In this document: one piece after another, positions 25,559-34,225 of the stretch | Layout of the letters: each line of letters opens with the position of its first letter | Position numbering within the stretch: the stretch's first letter is position 1 | Assembly: GCA_041675165.1 (NCBI GenBank) | Contig: JBAYUI010000001.1 | Coordinates: forward strand, 18,577 to 82,576 | Direction: 5' to 3' | Source of the DNA: CAIKZD01 sp041675165 | GTDB taxonomy: Bacteria; Patescibacteriota; Minisyncoccia; Moranbacterales; UBA2206 | DNA: 64,000 bases | Notes under the pieces: model-generated | Databases searched by the model: none | Told to the model about the DNA's origin: nothing | The model's input: only the letters and a program-made list of their open reading frames with translations | Made by a program: the position numbers and the translations under genes

Positions 25559-27007
25559 ATGAATAATATAGAAAAGGAAGCTTTAATATGGCTTGAAAAA
25601 AGCCTTAAACCATTTCCTCAAGAATTGAATGAAATCGATTGGAAATGCCAGCTTTCGACAAAAACCGATCGACTCGCTCAGCACATTTCAGCCTTCTCAA
25701 ACTATAACGGCGGCGGATTTTTGGTTTTCGGAATTGACAATGATGGTGATATTTTAGGAATCAATAATAGTGATTGCGATGAGATACTAAAGAAATTAGG
25801 AAACATTGCGCGTCAAAATCTTTTGCCGCCAGTTGTAATTGATCATGCTGTCGCTAATTATCAAGGAAAGGATTTGTTATTTGTTAGAATAAATGAAGCA
25901 CAGGAAAAGCCAATTCATTTGAGAAATGGGTCGATATACGATTCGTATATTCGCTCAGCAGGGCAAACAAGAAGAATGGAAAAGATGGAAGTGGCGGCTT
26001 TGATTTCACAATCACAAGGGCTACAATTTGAGGACGGTATCTCCGCTACAGGCTTATCTGCAGAAGAAGTTTTAAAGAAAATTGATTTCACTTCGTATTT
26101 TGATTTAGCGGTGCGACCTATGCCGGATGGAAATGAGGCTATCCTTGAAAATCTTATCTTCGAAAAATTAGTCAGAAAAAATGGAGATCTTTTTGATATT
26201 ACAAATTTGGGCGCCATCTTGTTTGCAAAAAATATTGAAGAATTTGAAAACCTAAAAAGAAAAGCCGTTCGTGTGATTATTTACGAAGAAAAAGACAGGC
26301 TAAAAACAGTTAAAGAGCTGGAAGGAAGGAGGGGTTACGCGTCTGGCTTTGAATCACTCATAGAATATGTTGAAAATTTATTACCAGCGAATGAAGTTAT
26401 CAAGACTGCGCTGCGTCAAGATGTTAAAATGTATCCAGAAGTTGCTATTCGTGAACTTATTGCCAATGCTTTGATACATCAAGATTTTAATATGACGGGC
26501 ACTGGTCCGATGATTGAGATTTTTTCTGACAGAATAGAGATTACAAATCCAGGTCAGCCGCTTATTGACACCCTACGCCTTTTAGACTCTCCTCCGCAAT
26601 CTCGCAATGAAAAACTAGCAGGTATTATGCGAAGATTTAAGGTTTGCGAGGAAAGAGGAAGTGGTATTGATAAGATTGTATATCTAACAGAAATATACCA
26701 GCTGCCAGCACCAGATTTTATAAAAAGTGAAAATCATTTTAGGGCAATTCTTTTCGCACATAAGGCGTTATCAAATATGAATAAAAAGGATAAAGTTAGA
26801 GCTTGTTATTTGCATTGCTGTTTGAAACATGTAGCAGGAGATAAAATGAATAATACCTCGCTGAGAGAAAGATTTCAGATAGCGGAGGCCAACTATCCGA
26901 TCGCTTCAAATATTATAAGTGACACGATTGATTCGGGATTAATCAAACCCTATGATCCTAGTAATAAATCTAAACGGTATATGGCATACGTTCCTTTCTG
27001 GGCTTAG
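25559..27007 (+). CDS. AlbA_2 (Schlafen-like) domain / HATPase_c_4 protein
   Basis: The protein has 482 residues. Residues ~15-150 match the AlbA_2 putative nucleic-acid-binding module: EIDWKCQLS, FSNYNGGGFLVFGIDNDGDI, PIHLRNGSIYDSYIRSAG. Residues ~270-400 match the GHKL-type ATPase domain found with it: RELIANALIHQDF, EIFSDRIEITNPGQP, RNEKLAGIMRRF, ERGSGIDK. The C-terminus looks like a helix-turn-helix. Such proteins are often labelled RecG-like but are regulators or defence-associated factors of unknown action. It stands alone with its own promoter between a TrmB regulator and mutM, and looks accessory. Confidence 0.8.
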   Translation: MNNIEKEALIWLEKSLKPFPQELNEIDWKCQLSTKTDRLAQHISAFSNYNGGGFLVFGIDNDGDILGINNSDCDEILKKLGNIARQNLLPPVVIDHAVANYQGKDLLFVRINEAQEKPIHLRNGSIYDSYIRSAGQTRRMEKMEVAALISQSQGLQFEDGISATGLSAEEVLKKIDFTSYFDLAVRPMPDGNEAILENLIFEKLVRKNGDLFDITNLGAILFAKNIEEFENLKRKAVRVIIYEEKDRLKTVKELEGRRGYASGFESLIEYVENLLPANEVIKTALRQDVKMYPEVAIRELIANALIHQDFNMTGTGPMIEIFSDRIEITNPGQPLIDTLRLLDSPPQSRNEKLAGIMRRFKVCEERGSGIDKIVYLTEIYQLPAPDFIKSENHFRAILFAHKALSNMNKKDKVRACYLHCCLKHVAGDKMNNTSLRERFQIAEANYPIASNIISDTIDSGLIKPYDPSNKSKRYMAYVPFWA

Positions 27008-27046
27008 TTTTAAGTTAATATAATAAAATAGATAAGCAGTAATCTT

Positions 27047-27955
27047 ATGCCAGAACTTCCAGAAGTCCAAACCGTAGTGAATGATCTGAATGAAAAAATC
27101 AGAGGCGACAAAGTCGTTTCTTTTTGGAGTGAGTGGCCGAAGGCGATCAAAAATAAAAAACTTAAAGATTTCCAAAAAGAAATAATTGGGCGGAAAGTTT
27201 TGGGCGTAAGGAGGGTTGGGAAGAATATTTTTATAGATTTAAACGGTGATAAGACGCTGTATATACATTTGAAGATGACAGGACATCTTTTGGTGAAATT
27301 TCAAAATCCAAATGACAAATTACAAATAAAATCCAAAATCAAAAATCTAAAAAATACAAAACCGGATTATTTCAGTGACAGGGTTAATCAATATATCAGG
27401 CATAAATGGACATTAAAAGATAAAAAAGGCAAATTAAAGACCATTGAGTTTTCGGATATGCGCAAATTTGCCAAGATTGTGTTGGATGATACGGAGAAAA
27501 TAAAAAACTTAAAAGAAATAAAGGCCTTGGGAGTGGATGCGCTCAGTGCGGAGTTCACTTTCCAGAAATTTCAAGAAATACTTTCCAAAAAACCGAAAGG
27601 GCAGATTGGGATAATTCTTTTGGATCAAAATTTGATCGCCGGCATCGGCAACATCTACCGCAGTGAGATCCTGTTTGAAGCGGGCATTTTGCCGGATAGG
27701 CCAATTGAAAAAATTACACTACCGGAACGCAAGAAGCTTTATGCTGCCATCGGTAAAATCCTCAAAAAAGCGGTGAAATTGCGGGGCACTTCTGATTCGG
27801 ATTATCGTGATACTTCTGGCGCGCCCGGAGGATTCCAAAAAGTGCTCAAAGTCTATCGCAAGGAAAAGCAAAAATGTCAAAAATGTGGTACAATGGTGCA
27901 AAGAAAAACTTTGGGGCAAAGAAGTGTTTTCTTTTGTCCTGAATGTCAAAAATAA
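27047..27955 (+). CDS. mutM: Formamidopyrimidine-DNA glycosylase (Fpg)
   Basis: The protein has 302 residues. MPELPEVQTV carries the catalytic Pro2 and Glu3, HLKMTGHLL the lesion-recognition segment, and DQNLIAGIGNIYRSEILFEAGI the helix-two-turn-helix. CQKCGT...CPECQ is the zinc finger with its Arg (QRS). It removes 8-oxoguanine and nicks the strand. It is ~30 residues longer than usual because a repeat (27299-27360) adds an N/K/Q/I-rich stretch (QNPNDKLQIKSKIKNLKN) after GHLLVKF. This is a surface loop in known structures, so activity is probably kept. A TATAAT at 27019-27024 may be its promoter. Confidence 0.95.
   Translation: MPELPEVQTVVNDLNEKIRGDKVVSFWSEWPKAIKNKKLKDFQKEIIGRKVLGVRRVGKNIFIDLNGDKTLYIHLKMTGHLLVKFQNPNDKLQIKSKIKNLKNTKPDYFSDRVNQYIRHKWTLKDKKGKLKTIEFSDMRKFAKIVLDDTEKIKNLKEIKALGVDALSAEFTFQKFQEILSKKPKGQIGIILLDQNLIAGIGNIYRSEILFEAGILPDRPIEKITLPERKKLYAAIGKILKKAVKLRGTSDSDYRDTSGAPGGFQKVLKVYRKEKQKCQKCGTMVQRKTLGQRSVFFCPECQK
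27299..27360 (+). repeat. In-frame low-complexity repeat in mutM
   Basis: CAAAATCCAAATGACAAATT-type words. Close relatives are at 38508-38555 (femAB), 41641-41690 (intergenic) and 59789-59935 (lgt). The frame stays open and adds about 20 polar residues. Confidence 0.75.
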
Positions 27956-27974
27956 TTTTTTCAATAAGGTGTGT

Positions 27975-28090
27975 CATCCCGCAGCCAATTCCAAAAAAGC
28001 TTTGAGGTTATATTTGGATTGATGTGCGTGGTCGCCTGCGGCTTAGATATTTTTAAATAACTAGTTTTATTGGCGAATTGGTGCGGGATG
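27975..28090. repeat. Large intergenic inverted repeat
   Basis: CATCCCGCA (27975-27983) plus CCAATTC pairs with GAATTGG plus TGCGGGATG (28082-28090), about 16 bp in all with one bulge, around an 80-base middle without coding signal. Confidence 0.6.
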
Positions 28091-28092
28091 CT

Positions 28093-28131
28093 CATTTTTG
28101 TTCCTGCTCGCTTCGCTCACAGACAAAAATG
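28093..28131 (+). promoter_or_regulatory. Hairpin masking the start codon of the DUF3048 gene
   Basis: CATTTTTGT (28093-28101) pairs with ACAAAAATG (28123-28131), with CTG/CAG extending it. The final ATG is the proposed start codon, so translation could be gated by this fold. Confidence 0.4.
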
Positions 28132-29298
28132 GCAAACAGTAAAAAAATAATCAGTGCAGTCATTATCCTGGCTCTGGTCGGGGGCGGGATATATTTCATA
28201 AAAAAGTCAAAAACTAGCAATGTCAAACAGATCGATCTGAACAAAAAAACCGCGCAGAATTCCGGCCCGGCCAATACCGGACCGGTCAGCCCCATTTCCG
28301 GCCTGAGCTGTGACAATTGGAATAAACGTCCGATTGCGGTGATGCAACCGGCTGATCCGACGGCGCGTCCCGCCGCTGGTTTTTCCGACGCGGATATGGT
28401 TTTTGAAATGCCGGTCTTCACCAATTCGAACACGCGCCTGATGGGAGTGTACCTCTGCAATCTTCCCAATGAAGTCGGCTCGATTAGGAGCGGCCGCCAT
28501 GATTACATTCCGCTGGCCAAGGGACTGGACGCAGTGTACATCCACTGGGGATATTCCATTTTTGCCGAGAGCCTGCTCAAACAAAAAATTATTGATAACA
28601 TCAATTGTTTAACGACTTCTTATTGTGCTCGCTGGCCGAAGACCGGCGTGATGCAGCTGGAGGATACGGGACACATTACCAAAGACAAGATTGAACAAGC
28701 TATGAAGGATTACAATTATCACACTGATGATAAATTTGCAGGGTATCCTCATCAGGATGAAGCCGGAATCGATCAGCGTCCGAACGGCGGGGGCTTGCGC
28801 TTGGCTTACCCGGGGAAATATGGCGTTAATTTTGATTACGACAAAGAATCAAATACGTATCCGCGCACCTGGGACGGCACGCCAGATATTGACAAAAACA
28901 ATGGCAAACGTGTGGCGCCGAAAAACATCGCTGTGCTTTATGCGGCTGATGCTCAGATAAAATTGGCGGATGAGCAGAACTATATCAACAGCGGACTCAT
29001 GGATCCATGGTCGCTGGTGCCGAAAGAAGATCAGGCGGGGATTGATTATAACGGCGTGGGGCGCTACAACAATTTGCAACTCGGCGATCCATGGTTCGAT
29101 ACGACCGACAGTGGTGATGCCTATTACTATTTCAACGGCCAACAAGTCAAGGGCACCTGGAAAAAAGATAAGAGCAGTCTGGACAGTAAACTTTTCTTCT
29201 ATGATGAAAGCGGGGCGGAAATCAAATTCGTACCGGGTCAGATCTGGGTGGATGTGATGGAGCCGGGCCAGGGCATGAAATGGACACCCGCTAGCTAA
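28129..29298 (+). CDS. DUF3048-type exported protein (YerB-like)
   Basis: The protein has 389 residues from the ATG at 28129. Upstream in-frame codons from 28078 lie in repeat DNA. A single N-terminal membrane helix (IISAVIILALVGGGIYFI) is followed by a Lys/Asn/Pro linker and then the DUF3048 region: NKRPIAVMQPADPTARPAAG, SDADMVFEMPVF, EVGSIRSGRHDYIPLAKG, and, C-terminally, FVPGQIWVDVMEPG. The family is widespread in Gram-positive and CPR bacteria; its biochemical role is unknown, with a cell-envelope role suspected. It precedes holA by 63 bases that consist of repeat words. Confidence 0.82.
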   Translation: MANSKKIISAVIILALVGGGIYFIKKSKTSNVKQIDLNKKTAQNSGPANTGPVSPISGLSCDNWNKRPIAVMQPADPTARPAAGFSDADMVFEMPVFTNSNTRLMGVYLCNLPNEVGSIRSGRHDYIPLAKGLDAVYIHWGYSIFAESLLKQKIIDNINCLTTSYCARWPKTGVMQLEDTGHITKDKIEQAMKDYNYHTDDKFAGYPHQDEAGIDQRPNGGGLRLAYPGKYGVNFDYDKESNTYPRTWDGTPDIDKNNGKRVAPKNIAVLYAADAQIKLADEQNYINSGLMDPWSLVPKEDQAGIDYNGVGRYNNLQLGDPWFDTTDSGDAYYYFNGQQVKGTWKKDKSSLDSKLFFYDESGAEIKFVPGQIWVDVMEPGQGMKWTPAS

Positions 29299-29302
29299 AG
29301 CT

Positions 29303-29345
29303 AGAATGTTCAATACTCAATATCCAATAATCAATAGAACAGAAG
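29303..29345 (+). repeat. Short low-complexity repeat before holA
   Basis: Words of the TTCAATACTCAATATCCAATAATCAAT family, as at the tsaE 3' end. Confidence 0.5.
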
Positions 29346-29361
29346 TTGGTGATTTTAAAAT

Positions 29362-30342
29362 ATGATACTATTTTTATACGGCGAGGATGCATTTTCTTCT
29401 AAACGCAAGGTCGCTGAAATAAAACAAAAATATCTCAATTCTGATAAGTCCGGTTCCGGCTTATCAGTTTTTGATTGTGACCACGCCTCCGTAGCAGATA
29501 AAGTTAATGTAAAAAATATAGTCAGCGTGATCAATACGCCTAATCTCTTGGCGCCTAAAAGACTGCTAATTATTAAGGATTTTGTTTCAGCGACACTGGC
29601 CGAGGAGCAAAAAGAATTATTGACTTTTCTCAAGAAAAAAGACCGAAATTTAGGCGAAGACAGTGATGTGGTCGTAGTTTTTTGGGAAGGAAGTCAGCCG
29701 AAAAAATCCGGGGCGTTGTATAAATTTTTGGAGAAAAATGCCAAGAGCCAACATTTTGAAAAATTAAGCGGCGTGAAGTTGCAACAATGGGTCTTGAAAA
29801 ATTTAGTGAACGTTGATCCGACAGCCAAAATTTCCAAGTCTGCCTTGGAGAAATTGATCGCCTATTGCGGCGAGGATAATTTTATTTTGTTTTCCGAGAT
29901 GCAAAAATTGGCCAGCTATGCGAACGGTCAGATGATTGAAGAGAAAGACGTGGAAAAATTAGTGCGAGCTAAAATAGATGGTAATATATTCGCCATGGTA
30001 GACGCGATTGGCGCTAATAACAAAAAACAGGCGCTCGGAATGCTACACAAACACCTGGAAAAAGGCGATGATCCTTTCTATATCCTCTCCATGTTTTTCT
30101 ATCAATTCCGCAATATGTTGAAAGTGGCTGATCTTAAGGAGCAAGGGATGCCAGAACATGAAATCGCGCGTGCGACTAAGTTGCATCCGTTCGTGGTGAA
30201 AAAAAGCCTCTCGCAAGTTTCCCGGTTGCCTCTTGCAAAATTAAAAACCATCTATCAAAAGTTGGGCGAACTGGATACAGAGGTGAAGACTGGGAAAATC
30301 GAAATTAAGTTGGGGTTGGACAAGTTTGTGGTGGAGTTGTGA
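29362..30342 (+). CDS. holA: DNA polymerase III delta subunit
   Basis: The protein has 326 residues. FLYGEDAFSSKRKV at the N-terminus, the NLLAPKRLLIIKDF strand, the LGSK-like QKLASYANGQ and FAMVDAI segments, and the C-terminal helical collar (KGDDPFYILSMFFYQFRNML, LHPFVVKKSL) are typical of HolA. It is the wrench of the clamp loader that opens the beta clamp. There is no ribosome site. The gene is followed directly by an alpha/beta hydrolase and the murF-ddl pair on the same strand. Confidence 0.9.
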   Translation: MILFLYGEDAFSSKRKVAEIKQKYLNSDKSGSGLSVFDCDHASVADKVNVKNIVSVINTPNLLAPKRLLIIKDFVSATLAEEQKELLTFLKKKDRNLGEDSDVVVVFWEGSQPKKSGALYKFLEKNAKSQHFEKLSGVKLQQWVLKNLVNVDPTAKISKSALEKLIAYCGEDNFILFSEMQKLASYANGQMIEEKDVEKLVRAKIDGNIFAMVDAIGANNKKQALGMLHKHLEKGDDPFYILSMFFYQFRNMLKVADLKEQGMPEHEIARATKLHPFVVKKSLSQVSRLPLAKLKTIYQKLGELDTEVKTGKIEIKLGLDKFVVEL

Positions 30343-30362
30343 TTTCTTAATGAGATATAATC

Positions 30363-31127
30363 ATGATCAAAAGACAAATTATAGTAGATAATTTGAATAT
30401 TCAATTTTATCAAAGTGACTGTATTGGCAAAGAAAAATTGGTGATATTATTGCATGGCTGGAATTCTCGGGCAAAACATTTAAAAATCATCTTCCAAGAG
30501 ATGGATAATTTTATCGCCCTGGATCTTCCCGGTTTTGGAGAAAGCGATTTGCCGCCTGTTGTTTGGGGGGTAGCTGAATATGCTAATTTTTTGCGAAGAT
30601 TTCTTGAGAAGCTGGAAATTGAAAAACCTATTCTAGCTGGACATTCTTTTGGGGGCAGTGTCATTTTGAAGTATCTAGCCAATGGTGGCAGAGCAGAAAA
30701 GATTATCCTAGTTTCTCCTTCCGGCATAAGGAAAAGAGGAATGAAGATATGGTTCTATAAGATTGTGGCCAAAATAGCAAAAAGCATATTGAGTCTTCCC
30801 GGCGCATCCTTTTTTAGGGATAAAATCAGAATAAAAGCGTATAAGATGATAGATTCAGAGGATTATATCGAAGCTGGAGCGTTGACCGAAAGTTATAAAA
30901 AAATTATTCGGGAAGATTTGAGCGAAGATATGAAGAAGATCCAAATCAAAACTATTTTAATCTGGGGCGAAAAGGATGTTGCGACTCCGCTTGCTCAGGG
31001 CGAACTTATGCAGAAGTTTATCAAAAATTCTAAATTGTATATCATCAAAACAGCTGGCCACTTTTCTTTTGTTGATCAGCCGGAGGAATTTAAGAAAATA
31101 TTTTTAAGAGAAATCAATGCTGATTAG
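30363..31127 (+). CDS. Alpha/beta hydrolase
   Basis: The protein has 254 residues. An HGWNSRAKH oxyanion strand, GHSFGG nucleophile elbow (Ser ~97), acid GEKDVATP and catalytic AGHFSF His complete a triad. It resembles small carboxylesterases or acyl hydrolases; the substrate cannot be told. The last 11 bases overlap murF, so the two are translationally coupled. This hints at a role with cell-wall precursors or lipids, though such pairs also occur by chance. Confidence 0.85.
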   Translation: MIKRQIIVDNLNIQFYQSDCIGKEKLVILLHGWNSRAKHLKIIFQEMDNFIALDLPGFGESDLPPVVWGVAEYANFLRRFLEKLEIEKPILAGHSFGGSVILKYLANGGRAEKIILVSPSGIRKRGMKIWFYKIVAKIAKSILSLPGASFFRDKIRIKAYKMIDSEDYIEAGALTESYKKIIREDLSEDMKKIQIKTILIWGEKDVATPLAQGELMQKFIKNSKLYIIKTAGHFSFVDQPEEFKKIFLREINAD

Positions 31128-32490
31128 AAATTTGATCTATATCTTGCAACTAAATCTTTATGATATAGGGAGCTTCTTGAAATTTGCCTATACACATCCG
31201 GCGTGGTGGCGGTTGGAAAAGAGAGCAACTATTACTTGGACAAAAAAGGCTAAGTTGGTCTATGTCGTTACAATATTTTTTCTTATAGCAATCATAGGCT
31301 GCGCTTATTTCCAACTGGGCTTCTCCGGCTTAGGTGTCATATTTTTTGAAATTATCATGTTACCTGCCATTATTAGTTTTGCAACTGTGAGCGTTTATCC
31401 GATAGACAAATATCTGAAAGGGAGACTGGTTAAAAAAGCCAAACTGATTTTGCGGCGATATGTCCAGGGCGTTACGGTCATTGGCATTACCGGCAGTTAT
31501 GGCAAAACTTCGACGCGAGAAATTCTCGCTAGCATCCTGGGTGAAAAATTTCGCGTGTTTAAATTAGAAGAGAACATTAACACAGACATCGGGATTGCTG
31601 ATTATATCGTGAAAAATCCTGACTTTTTAGAGAGTAAGGAAGTATTCATCGTGGAAATGGGAGCGTATAAAAAAGGGGATATCAAGGATCTTTGCGACTT
31701 GGTCAGTCCTGATTATTCTATTTTGACGGGCATCAACGAATCGCATTTGGAGCGATTCGGCAGTTTGGAAAATACTATCCAAGCTAAGTTCGAATTGCCA
31801 CTGGCAACAAAAAAAATGGCAGTTTTAAATTTTAAGGATGAGAATGTAAAAAATAATTTTTCAAAATTTGATTTAAAAAACTCAGTCGGCGTGACTGATG
31901 AAGCGGCGCAAGAAATCAAAATCCTGGATAATTTTCTTGGTCTTGAATTCAAGCTGAATGATAGAATCTTCAAAACAAAACTTTTGGCAGGGCATAATAT
32001 TCCCCTCATTCTTCTGTGTTTGGAAATAGCCGGTGCATTAGGGATGGATTCTGAGGCTATGGCAAAAGGTGTGGAAAAAATCTCATATATTCCCCATAGG
32101 TTAGAGCCGATCTATAATGATAAGACGGATGTTTGGGTGATCGATGACAGTTATAACGGGAATTTCAATGGAATCATCAGTGGCTTGGAAGTGCTTGGCC
32201 GCGCGCGCGGCCGACGGATCGTTCTGACGCCCGGCCTCGTCGAGCTGGGCAAAAAAACGGAAAAAGTGCATAATAATATCGGTCAGTTATATGCGGATCA
32301 GGGGGTAGATTTAGTACTGCTGATCAAAAATAAAGCTACCAAATATATTGTTTCCGGATTGAAGGAAAGGGGCTTTGAAAACTATAAGATATTTGATTCG
32401 TCCAATCAAGCCCATGCAGCCCTGCCTGAAATCATTCAGCGCGGCGATACGATCATTTTTCAAAATGATCTGCCAGATAATTATTTTTAA
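31117..32490 (+). CDS. murF: MurF-type Mur ligase with N-terminal membrane segment
   Basis: The protein has 457 residues. Unlike classical MurF it begins with ~110 residues containing two or three hydrophobic segments (VVTIFFLIAIIGCAYFQLGF, GVIFFEIIMLPAIISFATV) in place of the UDP-binding domain. The central ATP domain has GITGSYGKTSTRE (~residue 126), EMGAYKKGDI and TGINESHLERFGS. The C-terminal domain has VIDDSYNGNF. It should add a D-Ala-D-Ala or similar dipeptide to the muramyl peptide, consistent with ddl directly downstream. The membrane-anchored form is common in CPR genomes (from memory). Confidence 0.88.
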   Translation: MLIRNLIYILQLNLYDIGSFLKFAYTHPAWWRLEKRATITWTKKAKLVYVVTIFFLIAIIGCAYFQLGFSGLGVIFFEIIMLPAIISFATVSVYPIDKYLKGRLVKKAKLILRRYVQGVTVIGITGSYGKTSTREILASILGEKFRVFKLEENINTDIGIADYIVKNPDFLESKEVFIVEMGAYKKGDIKDLCDLVSPDYSILTGINESHLERFGSLENTIQAKFELPLATKKMAVLNFKDENVKNNFSKFDLKNSVGVTDEAAQEIKILDNFLGLEFKLNDRIFKTKLLAGHNIPLILLCLEIAGALGMDSEAMAKGVEKISYIPHRLEPIYNDKTDVWVIDDSYNGNFNGIISGLEVLGRARGRRIVLTPGLVELGKKTEKVHNNIGQLYADQGVDLVLLIKNKATKYIVSGLKERGFENYKIFDSSNQAHAALPEIIQRGDTIIFQNDLPDNYF

Positions 32491-32499
32491 TAAACTATT

Positions 32500-33666
32500 A
32501 TGAACATTGGGGTATTTTTTGGCGGGAAAAGTCCGGAACATGACGTCTCGATCATTACGGGTCAACTTATCATTTCGGAATTGAAAAAGATGGGGAGATT
32601 GTTCACTCCGGTATATCTAGGGAAAAACGGGGAGTGGTATATCGGAGAAGAGCTGGATGACTTGAAATTTTTTATGGATAAACAGCGGGAGCAGAAATTG
32701 CCAAGCCTGGATAACTATTCGCTCAGCCTTAAGGAATCTAAAAGACGATTGGTTTTTGAAAAGAAAGGGCTGTTGTCTAAAAAAGTTATCATTGATCTGG
32801 CTTTTCCATGTTTTCATGGTTCGAACGGTGAAGACGGCACGATACAGGGACTTTTTGAAATGTTTAATGTGCCCTATGTCGGTTGCGACGTAGCTTCCTC
32901 GGCCGTAGCTTTTGATAAGGTACTCACTAAGCTCTTGTATCAAAGCCTAAACATCCCGACAGCCAAGTTTATCCATTTTAGCGGTCAAGATTGGATGGGT
33001 AAAAAGGAGGAAATTATTTCAGAAATAAAGAGGCATCTGCGCTTCCCGCTTTTTGTGAAACCGCCTAAACTTGGATCATCCATCGGCATCACGCGAGCTA
33101 AAGACGAGAATGAGCTGGAATCTGGCATTGAGTTGGCACTGCATTATGGAGAAAAAGTTCTCGTGGAGGAGGGAGTGGAAAATTTGGCGGACATCACTTG
33201 TTGTGTCATTGGAAATGATGAATTGACAGCTTCGCTCGTCCAAGAGTCAATTTTTGACAGTGACCTTTTCAATTTCGAAGAAAAATATTTGAAAGACGGC
33301 GGGGCACAGACGGGGAGCGCTAAAGACCGAATAATAATTCCTGCGCGATTGGATGAAAAAACTACGACAAATGTGCAGGCAATGGCTAAACAGATTTACA
33401 AAAGTATCGGCTCTAGTGGCATTGCCCGCGTGGATTTCCTTTTTGATAAGCAGGCAGATAAATTATATGCTAATGAGATTAATCCACTGCCCGGCAACAT
33501 CTATTTCCATCTATGGGAGGAGAGCGGATTAGGATTGGATGAGCTCTTGGAAAAACTTTTGCAATTTGCGATTGAACGTCACACAGCCAAGAACAAAATA
33601 ACTTACACTTTCAAGACAGACCTGATGGACTTTGCGAATTCGGTGAAGTTAAAAATGAAAAAATAA
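32500..33666 (+). CDS. ddl: D-alanine--D-alanine ligase
   Basis: The protein has 388 residues with ATP-grasp motifs: N-terminal GVFFGGKSPEHDVS, HGSNGEDGTIQG, VKPPKLGSSIGI, the omega-loop region KYLKDGGAQTGSAKDRIIIPA and NEINPLPGNIYFH. The last replaces the usual NExNTLPG. It supplies D-Ala-D-Ala to the adjacent MurF. The gene starts 9 bases after murF, and a bidirectional terminator follows at 33686. Confidence 0.93.
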   Translation: MNIGVFFGGKSPEHDVSIITGQLIISELKKMGRLFTPVYLGKNGEWYIGEELDDLKFFMDKQREQKLPSLDNYSLSLKESKRRLVFEKKGLLSKKVIIDLAFPCFHGSNGEDGTIQGLFEMFNVPYVGCDVASSAVAFDKVLTKLLYQSLNIPTAKFIHFSGQDWMGKKEEIISEIKRHLRFPLFVKPPKLGSSIGITRAKDENELESGIELALHYGEKVLVEEGVENLADITCCVIGNDELTASLVQESIFDSDLFNFEEKYLKDGGAQTGSAKDRIIIPARLDEKTTTNVQAMAKQIYKSIGSSGIARVDFLFDKQADKLYANEINPLPGNIYFHLWEESGLGLDELLEKLLQFAIERHTAKNKITYTFKTDLMDFANSVKLKMKK

Positions 33667-33685
33667 TAATGTTTTCTGTAACAAA

Positions 33686-33717
33686 AAAACCACTCCGATG
33701 TACATCGGAGTGGTTTT
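33686..33717. terminator. Bidirectional terminator between ddl and rpsT
   Basis: A perfect 32-base palindrome with arms AAAACCACTCCGATGT and ACATCGGAGTGGTTTT between convergent genes. Confidence 0.85.
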
Positions 33718-33728
33718 CATTTGCAAGA

Positions 33729-34001
33729 TTATTTCTTCAGCGCGGCAGCTTTCACGGTTTTGTTCAGGCGGGATTTCATGCGGGCAGCGGTATTTTTGTG
33801 TAGGACATTCTTTTGAGCGGCTTTGTCCAAGGCTTTCATCGATTTCTTCAGATATTCCTGAGCTTTGGCAACATCGTTTTTGGCCAGAGATTCCTTGGTC
33901 GCTTTTATCGCGCTCTTGAAAGATCCTTTAATCTTACGGTTCTTCTCCGTCTTTCTTTCGGTGACCCGCATATATTTCTTAGCGGCTTCTTTGATCGGCA
34001 T
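33729..34001 (-). CDS. rpsT: Ribosomal protein bS20
   Basis: The protein has 90 residues from the ATG at 34001 (MPIKEAAKKYMRV). A TTG at 34016 in frame is less likely. The Lys/Arg-rich all-helical sequence with RKTEKNRKIKGSFKSAIK and KAAQKNVLHKNTAARMKSRL is typical of bS20, which binds 16S rRNA early in 30S assembly. It is monocistronic, in line with most bacteria. The upstream DNA holds repeated AAAATGCAAAATTAA words, then the candidate structured RNA 34080-34225. Confidence 0.93.
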   Translation of the reverse strand: MPIKEAAKKYMRVTERKTEKNRKIKGSFKSAIKATKESLAKNDVAKAQEYLKKSMKALDKAAQKNVLHKNTAARMKSRLNKTVKAAALKK

Positions 34002-34017
34002 GTTCGTTTTACTCAAG

Positions 34018-34046
34018 TTAAAAATGCAAAATTAAAAATGCAAAAT
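34018..34046. repeat. Direct repeat upstream of rpsT
   Basis: AAAATGCAAAATT occurs twice in a row, matching words upstream of ruvB (162-175). Confidence 0.55.
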
Positions 34047-34073
34047 TGAACTCGAAAAATTAAATTTTAAAAT
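34046..34073 (+). promoter_or_regulatory. Putative promoter of the second structured RNA
   Basis: TTGAAC (34046-34051), 16-base spacer, TAAAAT (34068-34073); predicted start ~34080, just before the closing stem begins at 34084. Confidence 0.4.
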
Positions 34074-34079
34074 AGTAAA

Positions 34080-34225
34080 AAGTAAATCCCAGCACCATGA
34101 CTTAGAAAGTAAAGGTTTCTAAGATATTCCACGAATTGCATATCAGAAAGACAATTGTAACCAGCTTGGAAATGGTGCGGGATAAAGGTTTTTACTTATC
34201 ATTTGTATCATAAGCTGGGATTTTT
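34080..34225 (+). ncRNA. Candidate structured RNA between rpsT and ruvA
   Basis: AAATCCCAGC (34084-34093) pairs perfectly with GCTGGGATTT (34214-34223), closing a 140-nt domain, and TTTTT follows as in an intrinsic terminator. Inside, GCACCAT (34092-34098) can pair with ATGGTGC (34172-34178), sharing two bases with the outer stem. TTAGAAA (34102-34108) pairs with TTTCTAA (34116-34122), and AATTG with CAATT near 34134-34155. A promoter can be read just upstream on plus. The minus strand could instead be an rpsT leader. No known RNA family was recognised. Confidence 0.45.

Noticed and set aside
28078..28128. Earlier start for the DUF3048 protein
   Set aside because: The 17 codons lie in hairpin DNA; the membrane anchor follows the ATG at 28129 as expected.
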